64,000 bases of DNA, from NCBI GenBank assembly GCA_021464245.1, contig JADCRB010000028.1, forward strand, positions 744,001-808,000, written 5' to 3'. The first letter of the stretch is position 1; every line of letters starts with the position of its first letter. Shown here piece by piece: positions 20,372 through 32,600 of this stretch. The stretch comes from Carallia brachiata (lineage: Eukaryota; Streptophyta; Magnoliopsida; Malpighiales; Rhizophoraceae). Made by a program: the position numbers and the translations under genes. Below the pieces are notes generated by a model. That model saw nothing but the letters and a program-made list of their open reading frames with translations. It was not told the origin of the DNA and made no database searches.

Positions 20372-23300
20372 CGGGTTTATGATTTTGCTTGTTTGATGGG
20401 TTTATTGAATTGGGTATTCTTTTGTTTGTGTTTTTTTTTGTGGGTTATTTGACTCGATTATTTGATCGCAGTTTTTTGTTTGCAGATAATTGATTGGTTT
20501 GTTTTACTAACATTGTTTTTTGTGTTAACTTAATTCTGTTTGGGATTTGATGTTATGAGTTGATTGTTATTTTTAAATAAAGCTTTGAGTTAATTAAATA
20601 GTTGAGGTTATGAACCCAAAAAAATACGTACTTGCGCTCATTTGTTGTCGTTTGCAGAGTTGTTTTTGGTTCATTGACTATTGTATAGCATTTGACAAGT
20701 AAAAATGGTTATGAGATTTTTGGTTAACACTCAGTTGAGTTGATTACTTGGTCATTTTTAGTATTAATGTTGAGGTGATTACGTAGCTTGTTTTGCTTTC
20801 CTAAATCAAACATTTGATGTCAATTGACATGTCACTGGGTGTTCCTAATTGTCAGCACGGGGGAGATGTAAATGCAGCAGATCATACTGGTCAAACAGCA
20901 TTGCATTGGAGTGCTGTTCGGGGTGCAATCCAAGTTGCGGAGCTTTTACTTCAAGAGGGAGCTCGGGTTAATTGTGCTGATATGTATAGCTACCAGGTTA
21001 GTGTGGATTCTGCCTCCTTGTGCCAATAATACAACAAGATATTCACTTTTAGCATCCTATCAATACACAGCATATGGTCCTGAGTGGTATAATATATTTT
21101 GAAGGTCCTAAATCATTGACTGACCTTTTTAAATACTTTGGTTGAATTAGTTTCTGTAGGGACGTGCGTGTTTTGCTTTCCTGTTTTCTTTTTTCACTTT
21201 GTGTTATTTATGTATTTTGTGTGTGTGATTGGATATCAAGCAGCCAAAGATTTGAATGCAAGAATTTAGTGATCAACAATGAGAATAATTTGCGTTTTTG
21301 TGGCCGCTGGAATATGTTCAAAATTGAGTAGGAGGATGAGTGTAATTGGAAATGATCCTGACATTTTTCATTTTCACATGCAACTGGTTTTTTTTTTTTT
21401 TTCTGAGAATTTTGAAATTCCTGGTATATGCTGCTATAATTGCTAGTTTTTTGGCCAGTGAAAATCAGGATAACAACATGTTGATTATCCATTTGAAATG
21501 ACTGCAGCCAACACATGTTGCTGCTCAACATGGTCAGACAGCTTTTCTTTATCATATCGTCTCAAAGTGGAATGCTGACCCAGATGTTCCTGATAATGAT
21601 GGAAGAAGCCCTTTACACTGGTATGTGAGGAAGATTTAAATCTAACAAGCTACTGATATGCATATCTGTTATTTTTTTAGTTAGTGTTCCTAGCTTCCTC
21701 TCACTTAAGTTCATCATTATTTTTTCCCCGTCCTTTGGAGGAAAAATCAATGTTGATTTATCAAATTGTGTAATTGTGCATTCTCATAGTCCTTAATCTG
21801 TGTCCATTGAGATTGTTTTCTGTTTTGTTCTTAAAAATCAATGAGCTGGCTTTTACTCAGTGCTCATTTTAAATATAAACCAGTTTCTCTTTGTCTTTTT
21901 GGCATTTGGTTGTCAAATAGTTCAGAAACGAGTTATATATATATATACCCCTCTGAATGATTTAATTGAAGATTCCATATTTTGCTTTTTTGGTTCTGTT
22001 TTGGAGAATTTTAGGGCTGCATATAAGGGTTTTGCAGATTGTATACGCCTTCTACTATTTCTGGATGCATATAGGGGGCGCCAAGATAAAGAGGGTAATT
22101 GTCCATTCTGAATATTCAAATTCCTCTTTTGTAAAAAAGTTTTTAAGGAATGAAATAGGCTTTCTAAATCTTTTAGAGACTTACTCTTCTTCCCAATTCC
22201 AGGTTGTACACCTCTCCATTGGGCTGCTATTAGGGGTAACTTGGAGGCATGCACAGTGTTAGTACAGGCTGGGAAAAAAGAGGACTTGGTGGCAACTGAT
22301 AACACTGGCCTTACACCTGCTCAGCTAGCTTCGGATAAGAACCACAGACAAGTTGCTTTTTTCCTTGTAGGTGTTCCATAACAAACTACTTTTCATTGGT
22401 TAGTAAAATTCTGGTTTTTCTCTACTTTTGCTGTAATAATTAATGACTTCGTGTTCTTTTATCAAAAGTTGGCAACTTGGTTTTGACTGGAGTCTAATCG
22501 GTTTAGCTATGATCCATTAGTATTTGGAGCCAATTTTACTACTCCATCGAACTGAAAATTCTTAAAGAAGCAAAAGGAGAAACAAAAGAAAGTGAAAGAA
22601 TATTATTATTATCAATGTAGGGCCAGGCATTTTACTTTGTAGTGTGAAGAACACTTTAAACAGGATAAGCTAAGCAAGTTCTTGATGTGTGGTGTGAAGA
22701 ACACTTTAGACAGTATAAGCTGGTTCCTTTGAACACCAACATGGTCCTTTTAAAAAAACTGTGGTTCTAAATAGGTGGATTCGGTAGGGGTTTGACAACC
22801 AAATGAAATTGTCAAATGCATTTATAAACACTGCTCTTATCACTTTCAAATGACTTGGGTTTTCATGCATGCATGGAACTGGGATGGGTTGGTGGTTGTT
22901 GATGAGTACCCTGTTTGACAAAAGGAGTCAGATAAGGGCTAGGATTGGTGGCCACCCACTAAAATCTTGTTTGAAAAACAAGCCAGCATGGTCTATAAGT
23001 ATGGTCCATGTCTACCATGGTCCCTATTTAATTCTGCCACTTATTTACAGAAAGTATACTCCTGCTGTTTTCTTATAGGTTGCAAGTGTTATGTTTAATT
23101 AGTTATACAAAGTATGTTTTCTTTGAAGGACCTTTTGTTCCTGGTAGTGCTCCCCACCCCCTTTACCTCTCCATGATACTTATGAGGAGGTCTATTGCTA
23201 ATGACTAATTTATTTTATGGCCTTCAAATAGTTGTGGTTGATGTTAGCTTGTTTTTTCTCCCTCTTTCGTTCAATTTTATTCCAAGCAGGCTTAGAACTG

Positions 23301-26052
23301 TATTCTCATTTGAGGTTACAATCTCCCCAGCTGAAGAAGTGACTAGTTGTACATGAACAAAAATTTTATCATCGTAGCCCCCCAAATAAATTTATGTAAT
23401 AACAATTCTAATCTGCAGGGAAATGCCAGAAGGTTGCTTGACAAACGTTGTGATGGGAACAGCCGGCTGGGTCGTCTCTTGAAGTTAGGACTTGCACCTT
23501 TACTTTGGTGTGTAATCTTGCTTCTACTGGTGACCTATATTCATGCCATCATTTCTGGTATCTCTCACCTCTTTTTTTAACAAGATAATTTTTTCCTTCC
23601 CATGAAGATTGTACTTTTCATATCACATTTTTAAATTCTTTGAGCTTTGATGTTTTTCCCTTCAGATCCAAGTCTGCCAAGGTTAACAGCTGGCTTTGCC
23701 CTTCTTGCCTGGTTGGGTGTTTTCCTAGCAACTGCTGGACTAGTTATGTTTTATAGGTGTAGCAGGTATGCTTCATAGAGCTTATCTAGAAACTGGTGGA
23801 GTGGCTGAATAGACCCCATATGTGAAACATGATATGAGCGTTTTTTTTTTTCCTTTTTTTTTGTTGCATGTGTGAAATCATGAGCATGGTACCCTTTTCT
23901 AATTTTTATACTTTCTCCTCATTTCTGTACAGGAAGGATCCAGGTTACATTAGAATGAATGTTCATGATCCACAAAATATGAAAGACGATGTGCGTTTCA
24001 TTCTCCTCACTTTAAGCATTTTTGTCTCTTGTTCAGCACTCTACCCTAAAAAAAATGCATCTTCATGTTTACTTGATTAGTTTCCATTCCACCCTTAACA
24101 TAATCAGCTAGGTGATGTTTACTTCACTCTGTACTTTGATCCATTAAATTCTGGCCTACACAAACTTGGCTGTAGACATTCATATTAATATTTCCCCAAA
24201 AAACTGAGAATGGTTCTATTCTCTCATATTTTAGGAACCTCTTCTGAAGATAGAGATAAATAATCCTGCTCTACTTGCTGGGAACTGGTCTCAGCTCTGT
24301 GCAACATGCAAGGTACTGTCGCTTTCTGATCTTTGTTCAACATCTAGCATGCTTGCTGAGCAGTTATTCTGCTAGCTCCAATATGATTTTCTGTTCTTAT
24401 GTCCTTTCATGTTCTGCTTCAATCAGATTGTCAGACCACTGCGTGCAAAGCACTGTTCCACATGCGATCGTTGTGTCGAGCAATTTGACCATCATTGCCC
24501 CTGGGTTTCTAATTGCATTGGCAAGGTTCATATACATGGCTCCATCCCTTTCTGCAGTGGAGTTCATCTTCCAGTTATTCTAGAAGAATGTTCTGCATTC
24601 TCTGGGTGCAACTTATTTCTCTGTGATTGGAGTTATAATATTGGACCTGAAAAATTTATACAAATCATTTCGTCATATGTTGGTAGTTTGAAATACAGTT
24701 GAAATAAGAAATGATGATTTCATAACTGGATAGTCACATTCGTTTATTACATTTGATTATAAGATTTGAAGCTTTTTGGTGAACAATTTTTTTTTTAATA
24801 TTGTTTTATGCTGCGTGGCTAAACCATATCATCTGGCTTTTTTTTTTTTTTCATCTGATTAGTGCCATGTAACATATTTTCTTTTGATGCAGAAAAACAA
24901 ATGGGATTTCTTTATGTTTCTCATTCTAGAATTTTCAGCAATGGTGATAACCGGTGCAGTGGCTCTTACAAGTATGTGACTTTTGTACTTTAGCTTCTTG
25001 GGGGATGGGGTTTGTTATTCACTATCTGCGTGTTGTAAGTAATTTGCTAAATGCAGGAGTTTTGACTGACCCGGCTGCTCCCTCGTCATTTGGAGCGTGG
25101 ATAAACCACGCTAGTACTTATCATGTTGGAGCCATTTCATTTTTGATTGTGGATTTCTTCCTCTTTTTTGGCATGGCGGTATTAACTGTGGTGCAAGCTT
25201 CTCAGGTAAAGTTAGAGCATCCTGCATGGATTAGATGAAGCTGCTAGCATTAATGCATTTGTCAATTGCAACTCTTGCAGGGCAGTCACATTCATTGGCA
25301 TAATTTGCATGTCTCTTTGTTCACTTATATGCTGTCCATGGTTGAATTGGGTATCTGCAAGTTTTGTCAATTGTATTAGTTTAGTTCCGGATGTGGAAGA
25401 GATGCTTTTTAACTTTCAGTTTTCTTTTTATATGTTACCATGAGTAGTTAATTAGTAATCAGGTAGTATCTAAGGTTGGTGATAGCGGAATGGAGTAGGT
25501 TTTTAATAATTCAAGATTTCCTTAGTTGGACTTTATTCTTTGGGGAGTTTTCCATTTTCTGTAAAGTCCTGCTTTACCTTTAATTTGTTTGGTGTAACGC
25601 TGAATCTTTTTCTTTTCTTGTCATAGATCTCTCGCAACATAACCACTAATGAAATGGCAAATGCAATGCGCTATAGCTATCTTAGAGGTCCAGGTGGTCA
25701 CTTCAGAAACCCATATGATCACGGCTTCAAAAAGAACTGTTCAGATTTCTTGATCAATGGCTACAATGAAGATGTGGAATATTTGGAAGATTCACCGCAT
25801 TCTGAGGGTATTGCAATGATGCAAACAAGAAGGAACTCAAACTTGCAAAATGGCGACATCCACTCTATTCACACAAATGGCAATGAACATGTTGCTATTA
25901 ATGTAAACTCAGACAGTAAAGCCCATCAGGGTCATGTTCATTCTTCCCGTTGCAGCCATGGTAAACACACGAAGTCTAGAACTGATAGCATACCTTTGGG
26001 TTTGGGTCTCGGCCTTGGAAGGAATGTTGCTCGTAATGTTGCAGCCTCTTGA
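20055..26052 (+). CDS. TIP1-like ankyrin-repeat DHHC protein S-acyltransferase (PAT24 type)
   Basis: Thirteen exons: 20055-20333, 20856-20996, 21508-21620, 22015-22094, 22203-22366, 23419-23557, 23666-23765, 23933-23990, 24235-24312, 24427-24525, 24893-24971, 25057-25205, 25627-26052. All have GT-AG borders and matching phases and give 634 residues; Arabidopsis TIP1 is about 620. The acidic N terminus is followed by five to seven ankyrin repeats (about residues 40-260; e.g. [25 protein letters not shown]). Then come two membrane segments, the zinc-binding Cys-rich domain (CATCK...HCSTCDRC) with the catalytic DHHC at 405-408, two more membrane segments and the TTNE motif at 499-502 (family TTxE). 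It transfers palmitate to cytosolic cysteines of membrane proteins. In Arabidopsis TIP1 acts in cell size control, root hair and pollen tube growth (established). Membrane location, probably Golgi, is inferred. Part of exons 5-6 is duplicated at the left edge of the window. Confidence 0.95.
20337..20369 (+). repeat. (CT)16 microsatellite directly after the exon 1 donor site
   Basis: The tract starts three bases into intron 1 of the S-acyltransferase (gtcctctct...), so the 5' splice site lacks the usual A/G at +3 and A at +4. Length variation is likely between individuals. Confidence 0.9.
22171..23548 (+). repeat. Source copy of the partial gene duplication (exon 5 to mid exon 6)
   Basis: This block is the intact-gene counterpart of 1-1373, in the same orientation. 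It covers the end of intron 4, exon 5, the 1,052-base intron 5 and most of exon 6. Because the other copy is cut by the window edge, the full left extent of the duplication is unknown. Confidence 0.9.
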
Positions 26053-26399
26053 TGTCCTGACCATATCCGGCACTGTCTGCAAGCTGAAATTGCCGGTCAT
26101 TGCCTCGTACACTTGGATTTCGTTGTTGGTCTTTTTCGCTCCTACCGGTGCCTAATTCTTGTACAAATTCATTTTTCTGTTAAATTGGTCTGCTAGTCTT
26201 TTGTCATAGCATGCAACCTAATGGGAAGGCATGTGGATATTTAGTTTATCGTCACAGGAAAGTATAATTTTGGAAACTCAGCGTTTTGTAGCTGTTGATA
26301 TTAGAAACATCCTTCTGTTTATCAGTCAAATGCATAGTGAGAACTATACATTCTTCAGAATTACAATCAGCTGTTGATGTGGCCGCCGTCTTTTTTCAC
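26053..26399 (+). other. Probable 3' UTR of the TIP1-like gene
   Basis: Non-coding sequence follows the stop codon at 26050-26052. A canonical polyadenylation hexamer is not obvious; plant signals are loose. No other gene is seen here. Confidence 0.4.
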
Positions 26400-26428
26400 A
26401 AAAAAAAAAGGGGGGGGGGGGGGGGGGG
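26400..26428 (+). repeat. Composite homopolymer: poly-A followed by 19 consecutive G
   Basis: About ten A residues lead straight into 19 G residues, then 'at' and another five G. Such long G runs are rare in plant genomes. The tract lies about 350 bases after the S-acyltransferase stop codon. Its length should be treated as uncertain because such runs are prone to sequencing and assembly error. Confidence 0.85.
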
Positions 26429-26599
26429 ATGGGGGTGTCCTTTTGTCTAAGTGGAGAGATGCAACAATTTGCATTGTTTTGGCCTTAGGTTGGTCTGACT
26501 TGGAAGTTGGAGGAGTATCTGTATTGATGGATACCGTAGCTTTAGTAGAGCATCGAACAGCTTCCCTTCTGAAGGTTTCCACTCGCGTCGGTCGTGGCG

Positions 26600-28260
26600 A
26601 ATCACAATGAAAGGGGCAATGACTTCCTGATTCTTGATGCTGCCTTATCTACTTCTCTCAAAAAGGATGGCTCATATCGTTTAGGGAAACGACGGCGATT
26701 AAAAAATGCTATGAAATGTTCCTGGAAGCAATGGTTAAATTAGCAATTGGAAAACTAGCCAAAGTGAGAGTTCGGCAGTTAGTCATACGCACTTTACTTT
26801 TGTTCATATCTCTTCAACTGCGTATTTTCCAGCAAAGAACAGGATGTTGAGTAATTTTAGATTCGATAATTATTATAGTTACTCACGAGAAAATTTTGTT
26901 TGATATCATCGTTGTTCAGTTGACAGATCTCTTTATGGATGAAGTTGAATTAGAATGTTAACAAATGACTTTCCAATTGGATTTATATAGATAATAACGA
27001 ACATTCTTAGTCTAGATAAAAAAAAAAGAAAACAGAAAAAAGAATTTGATGAAAAGGAGCCCAACTATTCTCCCCATTCTACAAGATCAGATCCTGGCCA
27101 AAAGCAATTGGGTATTATTGTAATTTGCAGAAGATAAACAATTAATGCCATTGCTCTCAAGGAAATTCTTTTTTTTTAGTGTGTTTGTTTTTGTGGGTAA
27201 TGTTTTAAGAATTGTTTAAGCCAACATTTTTTTGATTTTATTAGAACATCAAAAAAATTCTATCATAAATATATGATCATTATATTTGTGAGTTAGGATA
27301 AATTTATATTTTACTTACTTTATTCAACTTAACTCATAAGAATTGATTTTTTTATCTGAGTACTACTATACTTGAGTAAATTTTATTTACGATCGATTAT
27401 AATATTAACGAGTTTTAAATTAATAATATCGTATTTTACTTGAAATCCTTAATTAAAAAAAACAGACGTCACTATAAAAATTCAAATTTAAATTAATATA
27501 TAAAAAATAAATTAAATAATTATTAAATTACTACTACAACAAATTATATTATTTAAGCCAACACATTCAAGCTTGGTTTATTAATTTCATTGAAGTTCCT
27601 TTCAAGGATCATCAATCATTAGGAATTTGTCAGTCTTTATCGTCATATTCTACGTTGTTCTTTTTTTTTTTTTTTTCTTTTGACATGTCTACGTTGTTCT
27701 TTTGTATCATTGATTGATGCTAACATCATCATGTTGTTTACGAATAAGTTTACTGATGACACTAACCGTTTAATTGATTACCAGCAAAATTATGAATTTT
27801 GGCGGACTGCAACCTACAAAAGACAAAAATTATTAACGCGCATATCATTAGGTGGTAAGAAAAAAATTAACTGTTTTTTATTGACATTTCTCTCTCTTCT
27901 GAACGTTTCCAAATCCCTTCTTATTTAGAGTGAATCAACCACGTTAATATTTTGTTTGAATTATAAAAAATTATAAAAAAATAAAATTATTTAAATTAAT
28001 AAAAATTATAAAAAATAATTAAAAAAAGAATAATAATTTATAAAAAAAATTATTTGAATTGATGGATAAGTTATAAGAAAAAAATAATTAAAAAAATAAA
28101 TAATAATTTATAAAAAAATAATATTATTTAAATTAATTAAAAAATTATAAAAAAATAATAATATTTTTTAATTAAAATTTTTTATAATTAATTTTTTTCC
28201 TAATTTTTAATCATTTTCTTACTAAACAAAAACACTATAAATGCTTACTCATTAGTTCTC
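26600..28260. other. Intergenic, strongly AT-rich
   Basis: No supported gene. The right half includes a roughly 70-bp period AT-rich tandem array (27970-28175). It ends at the promoter region of the LRR gene. Confidence 0.5.
27970..28175. repeat. AT-rich tandem repeat, about three 65-70-bp units
   Basis: Each unit begins ttataaaaaa, passes through a ttattt(g/a)aatt segment and ends aataataat. Base composition is nearly pure A/T, the kind of DNA that acts as a matrix-attachment or nucleosome-free boundary; that role is inference. Confidence 0.6.
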
Positions 28261-28399
28261 CCGCTCGGCCCGTGATTTTTAGAAAGGACAGGACGGGCCC
28301 ACACAACTTTGTCTACATCACTCTCTCTCTCACTTATTATTACAGACAGAGCAAAGACTACAAAGCAAGATCACAAGCAGGCCAACCGCGCCCAAATGC

Positions 28400-28407
28400 C
28401 ACGTGTC
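28400..28407 (+). promoter_or_regulatory. G-box/ABRE (CACGTGTC) upstream of the LRR gene
   Basis: CACGTGTC is the ABRE/G-box core recognised by plant bZIP factors and, as a G-box, by bHLH factors. It lies about 40 bases before a TATATA box, well placed for the promoter of the LRR gene. Abscisic-acid or light control would be the family expectation; there is no direct evidence. Confidence 0.5.
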
Positions 28408-28440
28408 ATTCATCTGACGGTTCTGATGTACGCTCCGCCT

Positions 28441-28448
28441 TTTTATAT
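28441..28448 (+). promoter_or_regulatory. TATA box of the LRR gene
   Basis: 'ttttatatagg' precedes a CT-rich leader (about 28480-28560), consistent with a transcription start near 28475. The ATG is at 29601. A leader intron ending at the ag before 29511 (cttctcag) probably removes most of the space between. Confidence 0.5.
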
Positions 28449-29600
28449 AGGTAAAAAAATCTAGTCTTTACTAGCCCCTACTCTCTTACTTTCAGCTCTC
28501 TCTCTCTTTCTGTCTCTCTCTTTCGCTCTGTTTGTGTGTTCTGATCACATCAAAAAGCCTTTTTTTTTTTCCTTCTTTTCTTTTCGTTTTTTTTTTTTTC
28601 TGAGATCTTTTCTTTAGGATAATTATAACGATCCTCGTCTTTGCACCGACTTTTGATCATGTTATCACATATGGGTATATGAGAAAATTGTGTTTTCTTG
28701 TTCTTTCTTTTGTTGTCCGAGAAACTGGAAGGTGCTTGAAAGAAGAAAGACATCAATTTCCGGGCCGTTACAGTTCCATTGTATGATTTTCTGGGTTCTC
28801 TTGCCACTTCGCAACGTTGTCGTTACAGACCACTTACTATATATATGTACATGTTTTCTTGAAACCCCCCTGTTTACACAGGAACTTTGGTTTCTTTGGC
28901 TTCCAGTTTTCATCTTTTAGTAATGATGTTTTGTTGAAGGTTTTGCTTTGGCGATGCAAGATGGGAGATTGAATTCGACCTGGCCCTTTTCTTGAAATGG
29001 TAGTTTGGGTTTTCTTGTTGTTTTTTTCTTGGAAAGTACGATCTTTTAATGCGTTTTTTTTTTTTCTTTAAATGAATATTTTCTTGAGTGTTACGCTTTT
29101 CTTTTGTTTCAAGTTTTGATCTTGGAACATGACATGATTTTCCGGTTCTTCCCGTGTTAAATTTCTGGGTTTTCTTGCTACTTTTTAATACATTCGGATC
29201 AGTGTACTATGTAGGTGTTTTCTTGGACTCCTGCTATTTGTGGGTCCTAAAGCATGAAACTTTCTTTCCATTTTGGTTAACTTCGTTTCCAGTTTCCATT
29301 ATGAGTTTCTTTCATTAAATATTTTTGCTCTTTTTTTGCAATTAGGAGTCTGAATTTAACCCTGTTTTCTGGGTCTTTTGTTTCTTTTATGACCCTCAAA
29401 CGACGTTTTAATGAATCTTTTCTTGGAAATTTCTTTTGATTTCTTTCTAGTAGGCGTCAAACTAAGCTTTTGGTGTTGTTTCCCTTCCTTCTCTTCTCAG
29501 GACGCATTAGTATTAAAGCCACATTCTCTGGTGATGGGATACAAGACAGTTCTTGTGTTCGTTTGACGAGATCAATATATAACTGTAGAACCAACGCTCA

Positions 29601-32600
29601 ATGGGAGGAATTTGCTCGAGGAAGAGAGATCAACAAGTTGTTGAGGATGGTGTACGAGTGGGAGTCTCTGCGAGGTACACTAAAAGTGGGAGTCTAAAAT
29701 GGTTGGGAACATCATTTGCGCGAACTGTTCCAGACCATCTGCTAGGAGGCAATTGCCCAACCCTCATGGAACTATGCATAAAGAGGATATGTGAGGTAAT
29801 TTCTTTATTCAGGTTGTTTGATGTATGGATATTGATCGTGTCCTTGGAATTGCACAACTCGTAGCTTCACAATCTATTGCAGGAGGTTGACAGATACAAT
29901 TCATTTTCAATGCTGCCAAGGGATATAAGTCAGCAAATCTTTAATGAATTGGTATCCTCACATCGTTTGACTGATTCTTCTCTTGAAGCTTTTAGAGATT
30001 GTGCACTTCAGGTAATTTCTGTGCTGGATAATTTTGAATCTGAAGCACTTCAAAATTCTTAAACTTTGAAGTTGCTTTTCAGTTACAAGATGGTACTAGT
30101 TTATGTTTCCATTTTTGGTTGACAGGATGTCCATTTGGGAGAATATCCTGGAGTAAAGGATAGTTGGATCGATGTCATCTCTTCTCAAGGTTCATCTTTA
30201 CTTTCTGTAGACCTCTCTGATTCTGATATCACAGAAAATGGATTGCGTCTTCTCAAAGACTGCTCAAACCTTGAAGCCGTTGCTCTCAATTACTGTGACC
30301 AGATTTCTGATTACGGGATGAAGCATATCAGTGGTACTTCTATGTTCTTCGTTTTTTTTGGGTTTCAACCTTAAAAGTCTGTCATTATTTCATCTTTTTT
30401 GACATCACTCTTCGCTTTGAATGGTGATAATTTTTTGAAAGGATGTTGATGTCACATTAATGGGAATGGCTTTTTGGTGGGTTGATGCATGTAAATTTTG
30501 ATTTTCTTTTTTGATGCATGTAGAGGGACGGGTAGCCTGCAAAATTAAATGCATTGTGTGTACTGTCTTCTTTTTTGGACTATAAAAAACTTTTAAACTC
30601 CTGATTGGTTTCCATGGTTACTTATCTATAACAAAATGAATGCAACAAAATGTTCTTCCTTTGTTTCGTGTGCACAAACGTCTATGCTGCGGTCCATTTT
30701 GGGTTCATTAATTCTTCATGCACTATGAAATTGTTAATGTAAGATATTGTATGAATATGTCATATAACTCAATGTGTAGTCTATGGTGTAAAAGGTTAAA
30801 GAAGTGGTTATGATATTATAAAGATGATAGTATTCACATGATTCTAGTTCTTTTTTTGCGACTGTTCTCTTTATAGCTCTCAACTGAGCGGCACTGACAA
30901 TGAGTGGATAATCATTTGATCCTGTCCTTTAGGTCTTACGAGTTTAAGATTTTTGAGCTTAAAGAAGAGCAATGCTGTCACTGCTGAAGGGATGCATGCC
31001 TTTTCCAGCTTAGCTAACTTGGAAAAGTTGGACTTGGAGAGATGCCCCAATATTCATGGAGGACTTGTTCACCTTGGAGGTTTGTTATGTGATGTCATAT
31101 CAGATAAATTTCTGTGTTTTATAACTTTTATTGGTATGTTATTTATATTATGTAGCTTGTATGCTTCTCATATCCATGCTTTTGCATGGAGACTGAAGAA
31201 ATCAATAGTTGTGGTTGCTAAAGAGAGGTTCTTTTAGATTGTCAAATTTATGTTAGTTGGCATGAAATTTCTTTATAAAAGCTAGATTTTGGACTTAAGA
31301 GACTAATGTCTTAAATGACCCTTATACTTATTTTCCATACCCATGTGCATATCCAGGGGGCATATAATACATTTTCCTTAATCTATATTGAATAGGCTAC
31401 CATCTGGAAAAAACATAAATGGGCATAAAGAATGGGCATATAGGCAATTACAGGGTAAGGTATCCACTAAACTGCGCCAAGGGGTCTGATTAGGGAGGGA
31501 GTTATTGGTGTAATATTTTGCTAAAGAATAGGGGCATAAAGATGAATATAATCATGGTAACATCAGCTACGAAATTCACATGTTTTATGTTTAATTTCAA
31601 CAATAGCTTTTAAGCACTTTTACAAACTTCATGAGAGCATGTTTTTGCTAGCCTGCTGGCTGCTGATATGGCTGTGATCCCTAATGACTTAGTTTTTCTC
31701 CCAGGCTTAACAAAACTTCAGTCTCTTAATGTCAGATGCTGCAAATGCATTGTAGATATGGATATGAAGGCTCTTTCAGGTTATTTTATATTTAAGTACT
31801 TAATATATGATGGTCACATGAGTTCCCTCGTATGCTTTTTATTCAGCACTTTTCCTCTATATAATAGCACATAGATTGACTGATGTAGTGACTGTCTATA
31901 CATGCCAATGCTATTGTTTGAAGTTGGGATTGTCGAGTTTAGATTCTTGCCAATGTCATTATGATTGACTGCTACAAGAGATTAGGTGGATTTGGCCATC
32001 ATCATGTTCAGTATGAGCTGGACTGTAGGCTGGAGGATTTCTATTGGAGATTGAATAATTATTTGTTACTTTTTTTCTTATTGGATTTCAGTTATTATGA
32101 TGGTGAGTTATCCTATGTTTCAGGTCTTGCCAACCTGAAGGAATTACAAATCTCCTGCTGTAACATTACTGATGGTGGAGTTTCTTATTTGAGAGGTAGT
32201 TTACTTTTTCATGCGACAATATTGATTTAACCCCCCCACCCCCAATGATCTTGTTGTCTGAGATAATTTTAGGATCTTCCAGCTTTAAATTCTTTAAGTC
32301 AAAGTTCTTTCTTTCAATTATTACAAGATTACAATTTATGTGAGTAACTGGAAAATTTTTTTCCACACTGGGGAAGGTAATGTGCAGATCTATGCAACGT
32401 GAGAGAATGGAACAAAAACAGCAAGAGAAATACATTCCACATATGGACAGTTGGAGAAAGTAGTAAACAATGTATTTAATCTGCAGTCATGCGGTTATAT
32501 ACCAGTGGTACCTCATTGACTTTGAAGGAATTTTCCTCCTTATTGTCAGCCATAAAGTAGCCTTTCCTTAAACTCCTGTCAGTTGTCCCCTCAGAAAAAT

